A DNA stretch of 64,000 nt from Spirodela intermedia (lineage: Eukaryota > Streptophyta > Magnoliopsida > Alismatales > Araceae), in NCBI GenBank assembly GCA_902729315.2, contig LR746269.1, forward strand, positions 3,606,001-3,670,000, written 5' to 3'. Under the pieces are notes generated by a model that ran no database searches, was not told the DNA's origin, and saw only the letters and a program-made list of their open reading frames with translations. The position numbers and the translations under genes were made by a program. Shown one piece after another: positions 13,531 through 26,300 of the stretch. Within the stretch, counting starts at the first letter, position 1, and each line of letters starts with the position of its first letter.

Positions 13531-16500
13531 TTATTTTTGCGGCCTGATTTCAAGCTTGTAGGCATGTATTTCCATGGGGGACATCAACGCGTGCCCCTCT
13601 TGGGCGGCATCTTCGACCTGCTCAATGTAACCCAGCATCTCCACACTGTTGTGCATGAGGTTCAGGGAGGTTGCCCTGGCATTCAGCAGCTCCAGATCCT
13701 TGAAGATGTCAAGATTGAGGGGATCGTCCCCCAGCGGAATGCACTGCAGGCCACCCTTTCTGCAGTAGGAAGAGTCCCAGCCTCGCCGCTGCAAGATCAT
13801 TGTGAACCTTGGCTCCCTTGGCAACGCCTGAGAGTAGTTCAACGGCCGTGGCACCTTGAAGCTCACAATGTGCAGGTCACACGGGAAAGAGGAAGTCAGT
13901 GGAGAGAATGCCCTTGGGGGAGGGTGTAGAGATGACACTTCCTGCGTTTTCCTGCTGGTGAATGCATGGATTGGGTAGTTCAAGAGAGCCCCGATCTGGT
14001 GGGAGAGGAGGGATGGCTGGAGGGGCAGCGGGTCAGAAGGGGCAACCGCAGCTGATATGTTGGACTCTGTGAGTATGTGGAAGACCACATTCATGGGACG
14101 ATTGTCCATCACGCCTTGTCCGAGCCCGCGGCCGTCATCCTGGACGAGGCGCCGGTCGAGCATGATCTCCAGCCACCCGTCCTGAAGGCTTGCTGCGCCC
14201 AAAGCCTGTCTGGAGTGGACCGAGAAGCGGCTGCCATCAGTGCCCTGCAAGAAGGCGAGCAAGGGCATCGGATAGTAGTTCCCCTGCAATGGGATCTTCT
14301 CATAGGTCTCTCTTCGGCTCATCTGGAATCCATTCAAGTCAGAGTAGAATACTCCCCTGCTGTCGATGCTAGTCTTGAACCTGCATATCAGCTCCTTATC
14401 ATTGAAATCGTGGCCAATGAGCTCGACGTGGTATTCTTTCTCAATGTAGAATTCCTGGATGGTGTTTTCTGCACTGTACACGCGGGTGCTGTGAGAGAGG
14501 GGGGTCTTCTCCCAGGGCGTCTTAGGATGAGAGAACAATTCGTTGACCAGAAACCCCTCAGAGATGATCACCTGCCCGCCACCTTCCACGATTGGACGGG
14601 CCCTCCCAATGGGTTTGAACAAGTAGGCACCGCTGCCAGAGCTGCTGTACATGCCGATCTCCTCCCCAACAACAGTCCGGGTTCCATCTGTACGAGTCAC
14701 GCTGTTCATAAGGCCACTCTTCACGTCAAAAGTGAGGGTGTAACGACGGTTCTTCAGCTCCACCTTATCTCCTTTGAGTTCTGAACAAGCATATGGAGCT
14801 GGGCAGGGCAGTGGGCTGATGCCAGAGGCCAGTTTCAGCACAGCAGGCTTGGCTTTCTCGCAGCCCATGTAGCCAAGAGCAACGTAGTAGGTGTTCAAGC
14901 CCAGGGGTGGAACATAGACTCTCCAGTAGAGCCGATGCCTACCGGTGGCTAACTTGCCCAGGTCACCGTGCTTCAGTTCAGGGGAAACTTGGCTCTGAAC
15001 GCTCGACCAGTTAGACTGCAGAACACACACATCAGGGCTGTCGACGATCACCATGACCACCTCATCCCTTGCTTGCTCCAACGGGTTGAAGAAAACCACT
15101 GATTGGGTGTGACCTTGAGGCATATTGAGCACCCGATGGACTGGCTGCACATCGTACTGCGACCTCACCTGTTCTGGCTCAAACTGGGAGGGCGAAAGAG
15201 GCTCTGATTTCTCGTGTTGGATGCCCAGCAATAGCTCGACCGCCTTGGACATGAAAATCTGTAGGTCCTGCAAGGAAGTGTGCATCCGAGTCCCATAATC
15301 CTCCACCACATGATCCTTGGCGGTGCCAGTCACACCGTCGTGATGCTGGAAAAGAGCAAGGTTTCTTCTGGCGGCTGTCAATTTGTGGGAGAAAGCAATG
15401 GGGAGCCTCACACAGGGGGATGTATCACAGTAGCCTAGGACCAAGGCGAGCATCATCTCTGATGCACGTAGCGTTTGCTCCAATATGCGATCAACAGCTT
15501 TGAAGAAGGGCCTTGAAACATAATACCCGCTCCAGTAGTCATGCTGCCTATCAGCATATGTGAAGAAATCCCCAGACAGGGAAGGGAAACCTTGGAGTTC
15601 CCCAGAGCCCACTTCTGCAGGGCGAGAATAGTTTATCCTCTCTGCTTCATCACGTAGGGTCTGGAAGTACTCATCTAATGTGCCAAATTTCACCTCAGAA
15701 TTCAAACTTGGATTAGAGTTGATATAATCAAATAACTTCTGATAGTTTGTAAACTGTGCTTCTGCTTCGTCCAAAGACACATAGCGAAAGTCATCCCCGA
15801 GGGGCACAAGGAGTGTGTTCGTTCTATATAAGGTTGACTTCTTCTTGTACTGGTCCAAGAGTTTCAACGCTCTCTCCTGTAAATTTTCCTGGGTCGTCTC
15901 CACTGGATCTTGCCTCCATGGGCACATCTCGTAACCATATCTGTACATCCGAGCAAAGTCAAACTGGCAGCAGATTGCTGGTTCCGGTCCACATGTGTGT
16001 GGAATATCATAAGAATAAAATGGCATCATGTGAACAAAAATGTCAGTTGTTTCTTCCGCGTCCCATGCCTGCCTCCAAATGTACTCCAGGTTCTTGTGCA
16101 ATGCTAGTTCCTTCTTTAACTCATAGTGAGTTCTCTGGATAAGCATGTTCTGGAAGCCCATTCGCCTTAAGAGGTAAGCCATTGTTGCCGAGTATCCAAA
16201 TGGATCAATTGACCAAGAATTTTTTGGAACAACTCCAATGGTGTCATACAGCCACATGTTTCCTTCCGTGACCTAATCCAGCCAGTTAACATGTTCATTT
16301 ACGAAGATAATCAATACACTTATATCATATCATACACTAAGAACATTGTGAGATACAAATCTCACCAACAAAATGCAGCATGATAACAATACTTATGCAC
16401 TGAGCGATGAAGAGAACCGCAACATACTGACTTCCATGTTAAAAAAATGAGTGTCGAGTTCCCAACCAGTAACAGTGCTCACATGAAGTGAATCAGCAAA

Positions 16501-19500
16501 GTTTTTTGACAGCTGGGAGAAACCTGCGACCTAATTTTGTTTATTTTTATTTCTCCGGTTGTTCAGGGATTACAGTGGTAATTTTTGGCAGGTGTGAAGA
16601 GAACAGCAGTAGCAGCAGGGGAGGGAAAAAGAAACTTCGAGAAATGAGGAGACCACATAACGAAAAAGTCTTCTCAAAGTTGCACCCTTACAACACATCT
16701 ACTTAGGGCAGAACATCAAATCAACTATTCCCTTTATCAGCATCTCTTCTGACCCTAACACCATGAGCTCTAGTTAAGCTGAGGCAAACCATTGATAGTG
16801 CCAAAAACAATAACATGAATCTCAAGTAAATTCCCAAACGAAAAACTATGGCAAACCACTAGTGTCTATAACAACTAATAAAAAGAAGCGCATATAGTTT
16901 CCTTAGAAACGGTGCTACAAACATAATGAGATAAAATGCTGCAAATCTGTACACTGATTTCTGGATGACTGTGCCACATTATTTATTCTTCTAGTATACG
17001 TACATTCTCTGATTAGAATCATCGTCCCTAATGATAGTTCTTTGCACAAGAATTTAGATATACTAATATTATGCTGTTTAGCATCTGGCATATCTTCCAT
17101 ACTGATACTTCATTCAGAAATGTACTTTCTAATGCACGAAATCTACAAGGACATCCTAGAAAAGAAGATTTTGGTACAGTTTTACACAAAGTTTTGCAAA
17201 GAAGGTTAATGGATTTACAGCTGGAACTGCAGGGGTGCTGGAGAGGCAGGCTTCAGAGATGGCATCAGAGGCCACGTGTAACAAGGGAAACCTTGGAGCG
17301 GATTGAAAAAGGTTAGGCGGAATAGAAGGTAAGGAGCTTCACTGCTCTTGTAGTTCTACCCGTCTGCCAAATGGCAAGAGAGATCCAAGTAAACCCCCAT
17401 ACAACGTCCATGCAGTGTTTTTCTAAAAGGACATAGGGATGATGCTGCGTATCATTTCTAAGAGGATTAAAATTGATAATACAAGAAGTTAACAAGATAT
17501 CCATTTGCTTGCCATTTAGGGAGCCAAATAACAAGGGAAAGTATACTCTGTTCACGGTAATTCTCTTGAGTAACCAAAGGGATAAGGCAGCAATTATAAA
17601 AAAAAACGACGAGGCAAAATTAATTTCTTAATAATACCTTTATAGCACCAGGAATACAATTGATAAGGAATAATGGACGGTATAAAAACAATTTTGAACA
17701 AAAAACACTAGTGATGAACAGGAACATCAACAGCATACCTGCTCTATTATTGCAAAATAATGTGAATTTGCCTGCAAAAGAAACAAACATAAAATGAAAT
17801 TTTATCACCAGGGAATTCCTTGTAAAGACAAAGAACGTGAAGATGATTCACACGAAATGATTTTCAAATGAAAATATTGTACTCAGGAGTAAACTTTTGT
17901 GGTTGTTATCCATTAATAAAAAGATAAAAAAGTTGCCACTCAGTCCTTTTGCACTGGAGACATCATGGCGTTACTCAATATGTCATGTACTTGAACTAAT
18001 GAATCAATGAAAGCCAAGAAAGCATCCCTTGCTAAAGGTTTTGTAAATGCTTAATAAACACTGGTGGACAATATAAGCTACTAAGTTTACATATATTACT
18101 GAACTTCATAAATTGGTTTCGATTATTAAGCAACCCGAATTTCTATTCATTTTTGCGTGGAGATACGATTCTCCTGTTTAGTAGTATAGTTTATAGGGTT
18201 CTGACAAATTCTTCCTACTTAGTGCTTGGTTTTTTCATACATGTGTACCATTTAGTGATCAAGTTGGTTTGAGCATGTTTGCTACTTAGCACAGCTTGTC
18301 GTATTGTAAAACTTTGGTCAGACCGTTGGAAAGGTAACTTGTAACAGGTTAAGGATACACAATAAATGTACAAGCGAATGCTTAGAGAGCAGAATAGGTA
18401 TGGGTTGGGCCCAACCACTACATATCATGGTGTTATTGATTAAAGTATCATCGGGAATCATTTTTAGTTCTGTGCTAAGATGACATCAGGAAGTAATTCA
18501 TCCACCCTCTTGTAGAGACTAATCTTAGGCCTTGTGTGACATAGTTGATTACAAAAGATGGTATGCAAAATCGTAGGTTTTCCAAAAACCTTACCTCATC
18601 ATTCATCACCCAACCTCCTCCAACGATTTCCAATTGTCCATTCTTCACTAACTTGGTGAAGCTTTCCTTCTTGGTGCTTGATGCTTCTCTCCACCATCTC
18701 TCTAGGTATGACATTTCTTCCCAAATAAACCTTCGGCGATCATCCTACCGCAGAAAAACAAGGTTCAAAAGTTCCCTGTAGTCAGCCAACTATTCGTCAT
18801 CTGAGACCTTCTATTTAAATAAATAAAATTGTAACAATATGATAAACGCATTATACAATGTCTCTTTCATGTCTAATAACAGATTTGGGAGGAAGAGGCC
18901 AAAGAATAATAAATTGTCAAAGGGAAAAATAAGAATCACTGTAAGATAACCATAATAAAAAAATATTATAGGAACAAAATAATGTACGGTGACCCAGCCG
19001 CTTTTTAAGATGAAAAGCAAACAATTCCTGTGAAAATGTAAAACCGTGGACGCATGGCAGTTACAGTTGGGTCTATCGTTAACGAATCGAAGAAACGTTA
19101 ATCAAATTCGATTGACATGATAAAAGAAAAAAAGACCTGAACAAGAAAAAAAGAAGGTAGTTTGAAGTTAGATAAGCTTAACGCACACGCATATACAGAC
19201 CTTGGATAGGGACTCCACGATCGTATCCAGGATTCTGCGAGACTGTCTCTCGTAGTACTCTTCGACCGTCAGCTTCCAGCCGGGATCGTTATGGGAGTGA
19301 GGCACCACGAACACTTTCAGCTTCTCACTGTCCCACTCATGGACATCGTATGACACTTCCCACCCTTGTTTCCACGCCCCACCATCCACGTCCCGGAACT
19401 TGATCCGGTCGTACAGATCCTTTGTCGTGATGTCTACAACTGCCGCAGCTGGGACACCGGCCTCCCGCAGATTGCCGCCCGATAAGCTGCTGAACCTGCG

Positions 19501-19824
19501 GCTAGGAGTCTTCCTCGGTACCCTGGGGATCACAGCGTGCCTGGATCTCGAGCTGGGCGAGGTGGACGTCGAGGAGAAATGGCTTGGGATGCCGAATCGG
19601 AGGAACACGATGATGAAGAAGAGAGAAACCAACAGGCCAACGCCGAAGAGGGTGGAATTAGCGACGCGGAGGAGGTCCCGGAATTGGCCCCTGCGCCGGG
19701 ATGAGGACGAGGACGAAGACGAAGATGCGGAGAGCTTCCGCCCGGGCCTAACTGGCCTCGACGATGAGGGGAGGAAGGAGTGCCCCAGGCCGCCCCCCCG
19801 CCGGTTCCCGGCGAAGAGCGGCAT
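13531..19824 (-). CDS. GMII: Golgi alpha-mannosidase II (GH38)
   Basis: Type II Golgi membrane glycosidase that trims two mannoses (alpha-1,3 and alpha-1,6) from GlcNAcMan5GlcNAc2, committing N-glycans to the complex type; orthologue of Arabidopsis GMII/HGL1. Exons in gene order: 19824-19201, 18744-18595, 17771-17739, 16272-13531; phases are 0 throughout, giving 1182 aa (family about 1170). A Ser-rich cytosolic tail precedes the membrane anchor at about 58-77. The GH38 zinc site has His178 and Asp180 (PHSHNDPGW), nucleophile Asp292 (SWSIDPFGYS) and His580 (FQHHDG). Other conserved blocks are NGQLEIVGGGWVMNDE, ANSHYF and HTCGPEPAICCQFDF. The last exon carries about 77% of the protein. A 33-nt microexon encodes ANSHYFAIIEQ. 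It is divergent from the MYND gene and apparently intact. Confidence 0.95.
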
Positions 19825-20156
19825 CTTACCCCGTGTGGAAAGAACACCGTGGACGAAGCCCAGCGTAAGCTGCGGACGGTCGACTTGGATTTGAACTCCT
19901 CCCCGTGAAGGGTCGTCCGTTATCTTTCTCCCCTCTTTCTCGTACTGACCCCTTCAGATTGGCGTCGGACACTAGCAGCGAAAGGGTGTGTGCCTGCTAG
20001 GACGGAGTGGGTGGGGAGGAATCGGCCGGCCACGGAGTTCGTAGCATCTGGCCGAGGAGCCGGGCTCCGAGTCGGCCGCGGGAGCCGACCGAGTTGGGAC
20101 GAGTCCTTCGTTGAAATACCTGGCGAGTTGGCAACAGGGGGAGTAGCCTTTTTAAT

Positions 20157-20164
20157 TATTTATA
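20157..20164 (-). promoter_or_regulatory. Possible TATA box for mannosidase II
   Basis: On the minus strand this reads TATAAATA within the only AT-rich patch of the divergent region. It would imply a GMII leader of about 300 nt. The same patch also reads as a weaker TATA in the plus direction. Confidence 0.3.
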
Positions 20165-20222
20165 TTCCTCTTCCTCTTCCCGCCCCGCGTCCCCTTTTCT
20201 CCTGAGCGGTTGTTTTCCTAGC

Positions 20223-20242
20223 GAGAGAGAGAGAGAGAGAGA
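20223..20242 (+). repeat. (GA)10 tract in the MYND gene leader or promoter
   Basis: A GA dinucleotide run 108 bases before the MYND start codon. GA/CT tracts are common near plant transcription starts and can bind GAGA-type (BBR/BPC) factors; a function here is inferred only. Confidence 0.7.
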
Positions 20243-20298
20243 ATCGATTGACTCAACGAGATTCTCCGTCCTCGCGGAGAGTCGCTGCCGGGGGCAAG

Positions 20299-20325
20299 AT
20301 GGAACGTGCCGCCCTGTCCGGATAG
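20299..20325 (+). CDS. Upstream ORF (8 codons) in the MYND gene leader
   Basis: ATG followed by seven codons and TAG encodes MERAALSG. It ends 24 nt before the main start and is in the same frame (51 nt between the two ATGs). Its start context closely resembles the main one: both are ATG GAn nGT GCn GCC, giving MERAA against MECAA after a G-run. It may have arisen by local duplication and could dampen translation of the main frame. Whether it lies in the mRNA depends on the unmapped transcription start. Confidence 0.4.
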   Translation: MERAALSG

Positions 20326-20349
20326 GAGCTCGCAAGGGCGGGGGGAAGG

Positions 20350-23300
20350 ATGGAGTGTGCTGCCAAGGGGAGGGTCACCTCACGATGCACCAAGATGCCG
20401 GCCACCAGGCGCTGTCCTCGCTGCGGCGCCGTCGCGTACTGCTCCATCTCCCATCAGGTTTGACCGTCGCCTCCTGCTTCTCTCATGACTGTCGCGCATT
20501 TTTTTTCTTCAGTTAAACATCCTATGGTGTGAATCAAGGAACAGATGAACGCTTTTCCCTGTGGATGTCAGACTCTGTCAGTGTATGCATTCTCATTAAA
20601 AAGATAAATCGTCTTTATTACAAAAGGTCTGTGGCTGTGTTGGTGTACTGGACAATAGTAAAACCCAACAAAATGGCGGCCATCAGCAGCCAACTGATTT
20701 CAGATCATGACCAATGTTTCATCAGTTGGCTGCAATGCATACATAGTAAGATAAAACATGTGAAGATTTAAAAACTTTCCAGTTTCGTTAACGTTCGACC
20801 AATGAAAATTCATAACTAAGGAGAGTAATATACTTTCTAATGTGATCCCCAATGCAGTAAAGATAAAACTGTCTATGTATACTACATACTCAGAAAATCA
20901 GTTTTGGGTTTGCTGAATATTCTATTTGAGAACACGTCAATAAGTCTTTTCTAGTTATTTGATAGCCAGTTTTGTGGATGATGGACCCTTTTTTTCAGTT
21001 CACTGACGATTATCTATTGGGTGTGTTGTATGTCCCAAAAGGCATGGAACTCTGGATCAAACTACTGTATTATGCTTTGCTTATCGGTTGTTCTATGATC
21101 AAAGCTACACAAACCTAGCACAGAATGCAGAACGGGTTTGTCGGGAATGTCCATCTTTTGAGAAACCATGGCTTCAAATAATTCTAGATAAACAACCTTT
21201 AAGTGTTCCTAGAAGAATTTCAGTTAGAACAAAGATTATCCAAAGGGTGGCTTCCGAGATGTTTGACTGTTTTTCAAGAAAGCATCCAGTAATGTCGTGT
21301 TATCAGTAAATTTCTATTGCCCGAAACCTCCTTCATCTTAGCCTCCATTCTAAACCTTGCTTTAAACATTGACTTGGATTAAAATAAATATTTTTTTACG
21401 ATTCTTGACTTTTGCTCTTCTTCAAGTTTCTCCTCTGCATGATATGATATTTAATGTCATTAATTTTATTATCTAAGGTTTCTTGGATGGGTATGGTGAA
21501 TAGGCATCCGGTGAGGGTATCTAAAACAGACTTTCAAAACATGTTGAAGTAAATTTAATAATTTTGAAAAAAATTATTTGTTGATGACTGATGTTGAAGG
21601 TCATAAAATATTCCAATAATTTTCACCAATAATATAGTTTATTAATCGTTTACTCACCAATAAAATATTCTGATATTTAATCGTTTATCGATTACTGATT
21701 TATTGAAAAACTTATAGAAATACCAAAGTGATAAAGTTTAAAAAATTCAGATAGAATTTATATAAAATAAAAAATTACTTAATTATGAAATAAAATAATG
21801 TCAGCTGCCATACAACATAAATATTAATGCTTTTATACCAGTTTCCTTGGCAGCCTCAATGCTCAAGTGCACTCAGTTGGTTTGTCACCTGGGAAGTAAG
21901 ATTCTTTTTCTATGTACTTCTTGTGATTATGTTCAATCTTTCCCTTCCTTATAGGTCTCTCACTGGAATTATCATAAAGAAGAATGTGCAAGACTTGCAC
22001 AACAGATGGTTCATGCAAAGGCCTTGAATGATTTGCCGTTTACTTTCTATGAGAGGATTACACTTTTGGTAATGCATATATTATCACCCTTTCTGATGAA
22101 GTTCTGTTCTTTTTCAGGTGTATGTTATGTATTTATTTATTAACAACAGATGCTGTGCTTTCCTTACACTCCAGTTTATTAGTGTCTCAATCATAATTTC
22201 TCTAGATTTATGGATTTTCATTTGTGATCTTCAAGATCTTTTTCTTCCTCATGAAGGTTCATGTGAGCCCATGAGTACTTGTATTTTTTTTTGATAGCTC
22301 TAGTTATCGCAGAATGCTTTTTCTTAACCATCTTATTAACGAGAGATGAGAAGATGAGGAGAAAACAAGAATTAGTTCAATGGGATGTGAGGAATGGATA
22401 ACTAGACATATATGTAAGTGAAGATCATATTATATCTTTTTGAGGGCATTCAGACTAATTAAAATCTCTTGAAAAGGATTAAATGTAATAAGTTTTCAAA
22501 TAAATTTGAATAAGAAAATGCGTTAGGAATTGAATAATCATGTTGATAAAAACCTAGCTATGGGATGATTTCTGACATCTTTTTTAACAGTTGTACTAAC
22601 TTCATTTCTCTCTGAAAACGTTTTTTGAATTCCATTAGCATTTAACTATGAGATGCCATTCATAGATTTTTCATTTGTCTTTTCTACTTTTCCCGTTTAG
22701 AAATGGCTGTTTTTGTCGCCGTTTTTTTTGTGGTTCCTTTTTGATCTGGTGTATTTACTACTTTGAGGTCTTTGGTGTCTAGGTGACAAAGGAATCACTG
22801 ACAAAATGCCACCTTTTGATGTCAGAAGGTCTTCACCAAAAAGGATTATGGAAATCTGAATGCAGTTGTGGACCATCTGTTACATCATCTCATGTTTCAT
22901 TGTACTTCCCATAACAATTAGCTTGCATATTTCAGGAATGATGTTATATGCTACGTTTCTTCTTTCCAATCATGGATGGCCAATTTGTTGTTTTAATAAG
23001 AAGCATACAGCATAAACTTAGGGTCTTTTGTTAAGTCCATTATGGTCAATATTACATTTTTACTTGGTTAAGTTTATGTCCTTTCCATGTTTTATAAGCA
23101 AGATACTTAAGCTGTGCAACTCAATATCAGGTCACATCTTATATCAATTATTGTCTTCTCAATGTAGAGTTTCTTCTTTGATGCACTTTGACACCCATCA
23201 TATTTTTTTTCGTAATTTGTAGTGATTAATTGCACTTGCATACTCTTGAGATTGACTTGTTTGGATGTTCCATTTATCAATACTATGAAGGGACGTTGTC

Positions 23301-26300
23301 TTAACTATGCCCTGTTGTCTATCATGTAGATGATATTCAAAGCCTATTTAGTCAATTAGTGCTTCAAATTCCTTCTAAAGTTTTAGTTTCCTCATGATGT
23401 TGTTCACCATCCTTAACATGCGCCATATTCAAATTATATAGCCTTCTTTTCTATTAGAGAAAATCATCATCATCTTCATCGTATGCTGGATTGTCCATTC
23501 TCGGGTTTTTCTAAATTAAGAACATCATCCAAATATGATTTTTTTCTCCATTTTGACTATCTTAGAATAATCAACTGACGGAGATCTTTCCCATGTTCAT
23601 TTATTCTCGAAATCATTTCTTCAGTGTATGCTGGAGTTGCCGTTCTCAGGTTTTCTACATGTATTGATGGTTAGTTTTCTAGAATATTTCTAATTAGCGC
23701 TGCTTGTATGCTTCCTTTTTCTATTGGTCACACCTACCGATTCCTCAAATGCAGAGAAAGTTCGGAATGCATATGGGTTATTTTTTCTCCTTTCATTACT
23801 GTGACTTGAGTTTAGAACAATATACCCAGTGTCGGGCTATCAACCTACCCTTATTATAGAAGTGGGAAGTGGGTTTTTCTTAGGAAAAAACCGTGCCTAT
23901 GATATATAAGGATTCATAATTTCTCTTCAACAGGCCGGTGTCGTGCAGATCATTTAACTGATTCTTCATATTCCCCAATATTTGCACATTTTGATGATAG
24001 TACTTTACTGTAAAGAGGATTACCTACTAAAGGTACCTATTCAACAGTGGATCGTTTAAAATTAATGTTAATGATATCCCAACCTACGTTGGATGAACAT
24101 GAGAAAAAATTTCATGTGGTGTTGAATTGCTAACTCTTCAATTTCCTTACTCTGCAACCTGGCTTGAAAAAGAGAGACATCCGGTTGCATTGTATTTTGT
24201 TATGATACCCCATTTCGCTAGACTTCCTCGTTTTCAAACTGTTGGTTCTTTATTCTGTATTCATCTTTCTCTCTTTCTCTTCGTTGACATGTGTTCCAAC
24301 CTTTGAAACCCTAGCGGGTATAGTATTTACAGGTTGACGCTTTAAGTTGTAAACATGTTGAAAAATTGGGTTCTTTGCAATTTCTCATCGTTCAGTTATT
24401 CATCCGTACTGTAGATTTGAAAAATCTTATCGTACCATGTAATGTTATCACTTGATTTTACTTTTATGATACTTATTATAGCTGATGACTTGTCCCAAAT
24501 ACTTTTTAAATGATTTTGCGGCTCAGCTTGGTCATCTTTGACTATCTAGAAGTAGGCTTTTTGGAGTTGTCGCTTCTAGCTCTTGTTTCATGCAAGTAAT
24601 GTTATAACCTCATGCAGGATTAATGATGAATGGTATCTCCCAACTTCCTTATGCCCCTGTCTAGGTACATTTTCTTTTCTTTTTCTATGTAATGCCTTGA
24701 TGGGATTTTTTTCTTCGCTTATTTTTTATGCTTGTGAAAATGATCCGCAGAACCAAAAAATCCATTGTTATCCCACTTGAGGGATTGGAAAGATTACTAT
24801 CAATGGAGATGCCTCCCCTTCAATTCACCTGTTGCATTGTTACTCCACTCGGTATGTTTTGTGCCCATCATTCGCTGGTCTGGACCATTTTCTTTTTGGA
24901 GTTAAGACTGCTTTATTTGGAATATTATTGTCTGACATTTTTTTTTGGCTTGTCAATAATAGTGACCTTTTATCTGTATCCTAAGATCAGGTCTAAAAGT
25001 GTTTTCAGTTTATGATTGTCGTGATCGAACTAGCCTAGCCTTCTGATTATGTTTTACTTGGTCCAGTCCAAGTTGAAATGGCATTCCCAAGTATAGTGTT
25101 AGCAATCTGTTGTCATTGGTAACTAAAGTCTGGGACACGTATCAACATATCCAGTAGCTCCCCCAGCCACACGTATCAACATCTGCCATGGTTGCCTCAG
25201 TGTACGTTGTAGATATACATTTATTTAGCATCTACACTCTGGATATCTTTTGTCAGGTTGTACGATTCTGTCACATTCCTTTACCATGTTACTCTCATGC
25301 AGCCCCTTCAGGTTTTATGTTGATAAATTTTTGGCCCTAAATATCTTAAAAGTTTCAATGGTTTCATATCCTAAAGATTTACGTAAAAATTGTTTGTCGT
25401 TTTTGCATTTATTATAATGATAGTTATTTTGTTTTAGTTACAGTGAGAAGATTAATTATTATGGCCTAGATCATGATAGCTGAACCCCACCTGTTGACTT
25501 AATATCACAAATGCTGATTGATCAAAGGTGCAGCCAGGTTGCGGGGAATAAGGAAGAGGGATGGAAGGAGAGAGGGGAGAAGGGTAGTGGGAAGAGAGGA
25601 GAAAGGGAAATAGAAGAGGAGGCTGAAGAAAAGTGCATTACAATTTCATCAAAAATTGTTTTTACCCAGAGGGCTCCATTGTGCTTAAATAGGCAAGTGG
25701 AGTCCTAAAAGTAGCTATTATCTTTAAATCTAGAAGAGAGGATAACATTTATTCAAGATTGCAGTTCCCTAACTTCACAGCAGGAATGACACATTAATTA
25801 TTGGCTCTTTTTGCTGAAAACTGTTCCCATCATTCTTCCGAATGATAGAAAAGCTGTTCTCTGATGTGGTATGGTTTTGGGTACTGTTCCAAGTAAATTG
25901 GATTAAGTTGAAGACGCTGGTCTTCATAGGAGAAGAACCACCTGTTGCTCACAATTATGCCTATTATGATGCACTGAAAAAAATACCAAGTAGACTGATG
26001 GGTATCTTTCTGTCGAGGATTGTGCTGGTTCACAGGAATGCGTGGAAGCATCAAATGATAGAAAGAGGCTCCTGATGTTCTCTTAACGAGGAAATAAATC
26101 CTAAATATCGAGAACATGCTTGTGATGCATATCAGGTGGAAAATTTGCAGTGCTCTCATAATTATCAGTTATGACATTTGTGAAAAGTCAAAGTGTTGTT
26201 GAGATGTTGTGCCATAAGAATTTTTAAGGGGCTCTTGTTGGTGGTGTGATTAATTGATCTATGATTGGAAGTTCATCTACTTGTACAAGCAAAACCCAAA

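Larger units (their letters stand above)
19825..20349. promoter_or_regulatory. Shared divergent promoter region, GMII / MYND gene
   Basis: Only 525 bp separate the two start codons, which point away from each other. The mannosidase side is GC-rich. The middle has an AT-rich patch (20148-20166) and the MYND side has a GA tract followed by a GC-rich leader. Co-regulation is possible but cannot be read from sequence alone. Confidence 0.6.

Noticed and set aside
14077-14784. 235-codon plus-strand ORF opposite the mannosidase II gene
   Set aside because: It is the antisense shadow of the conserved GH38 last exon and has no domain of its own.
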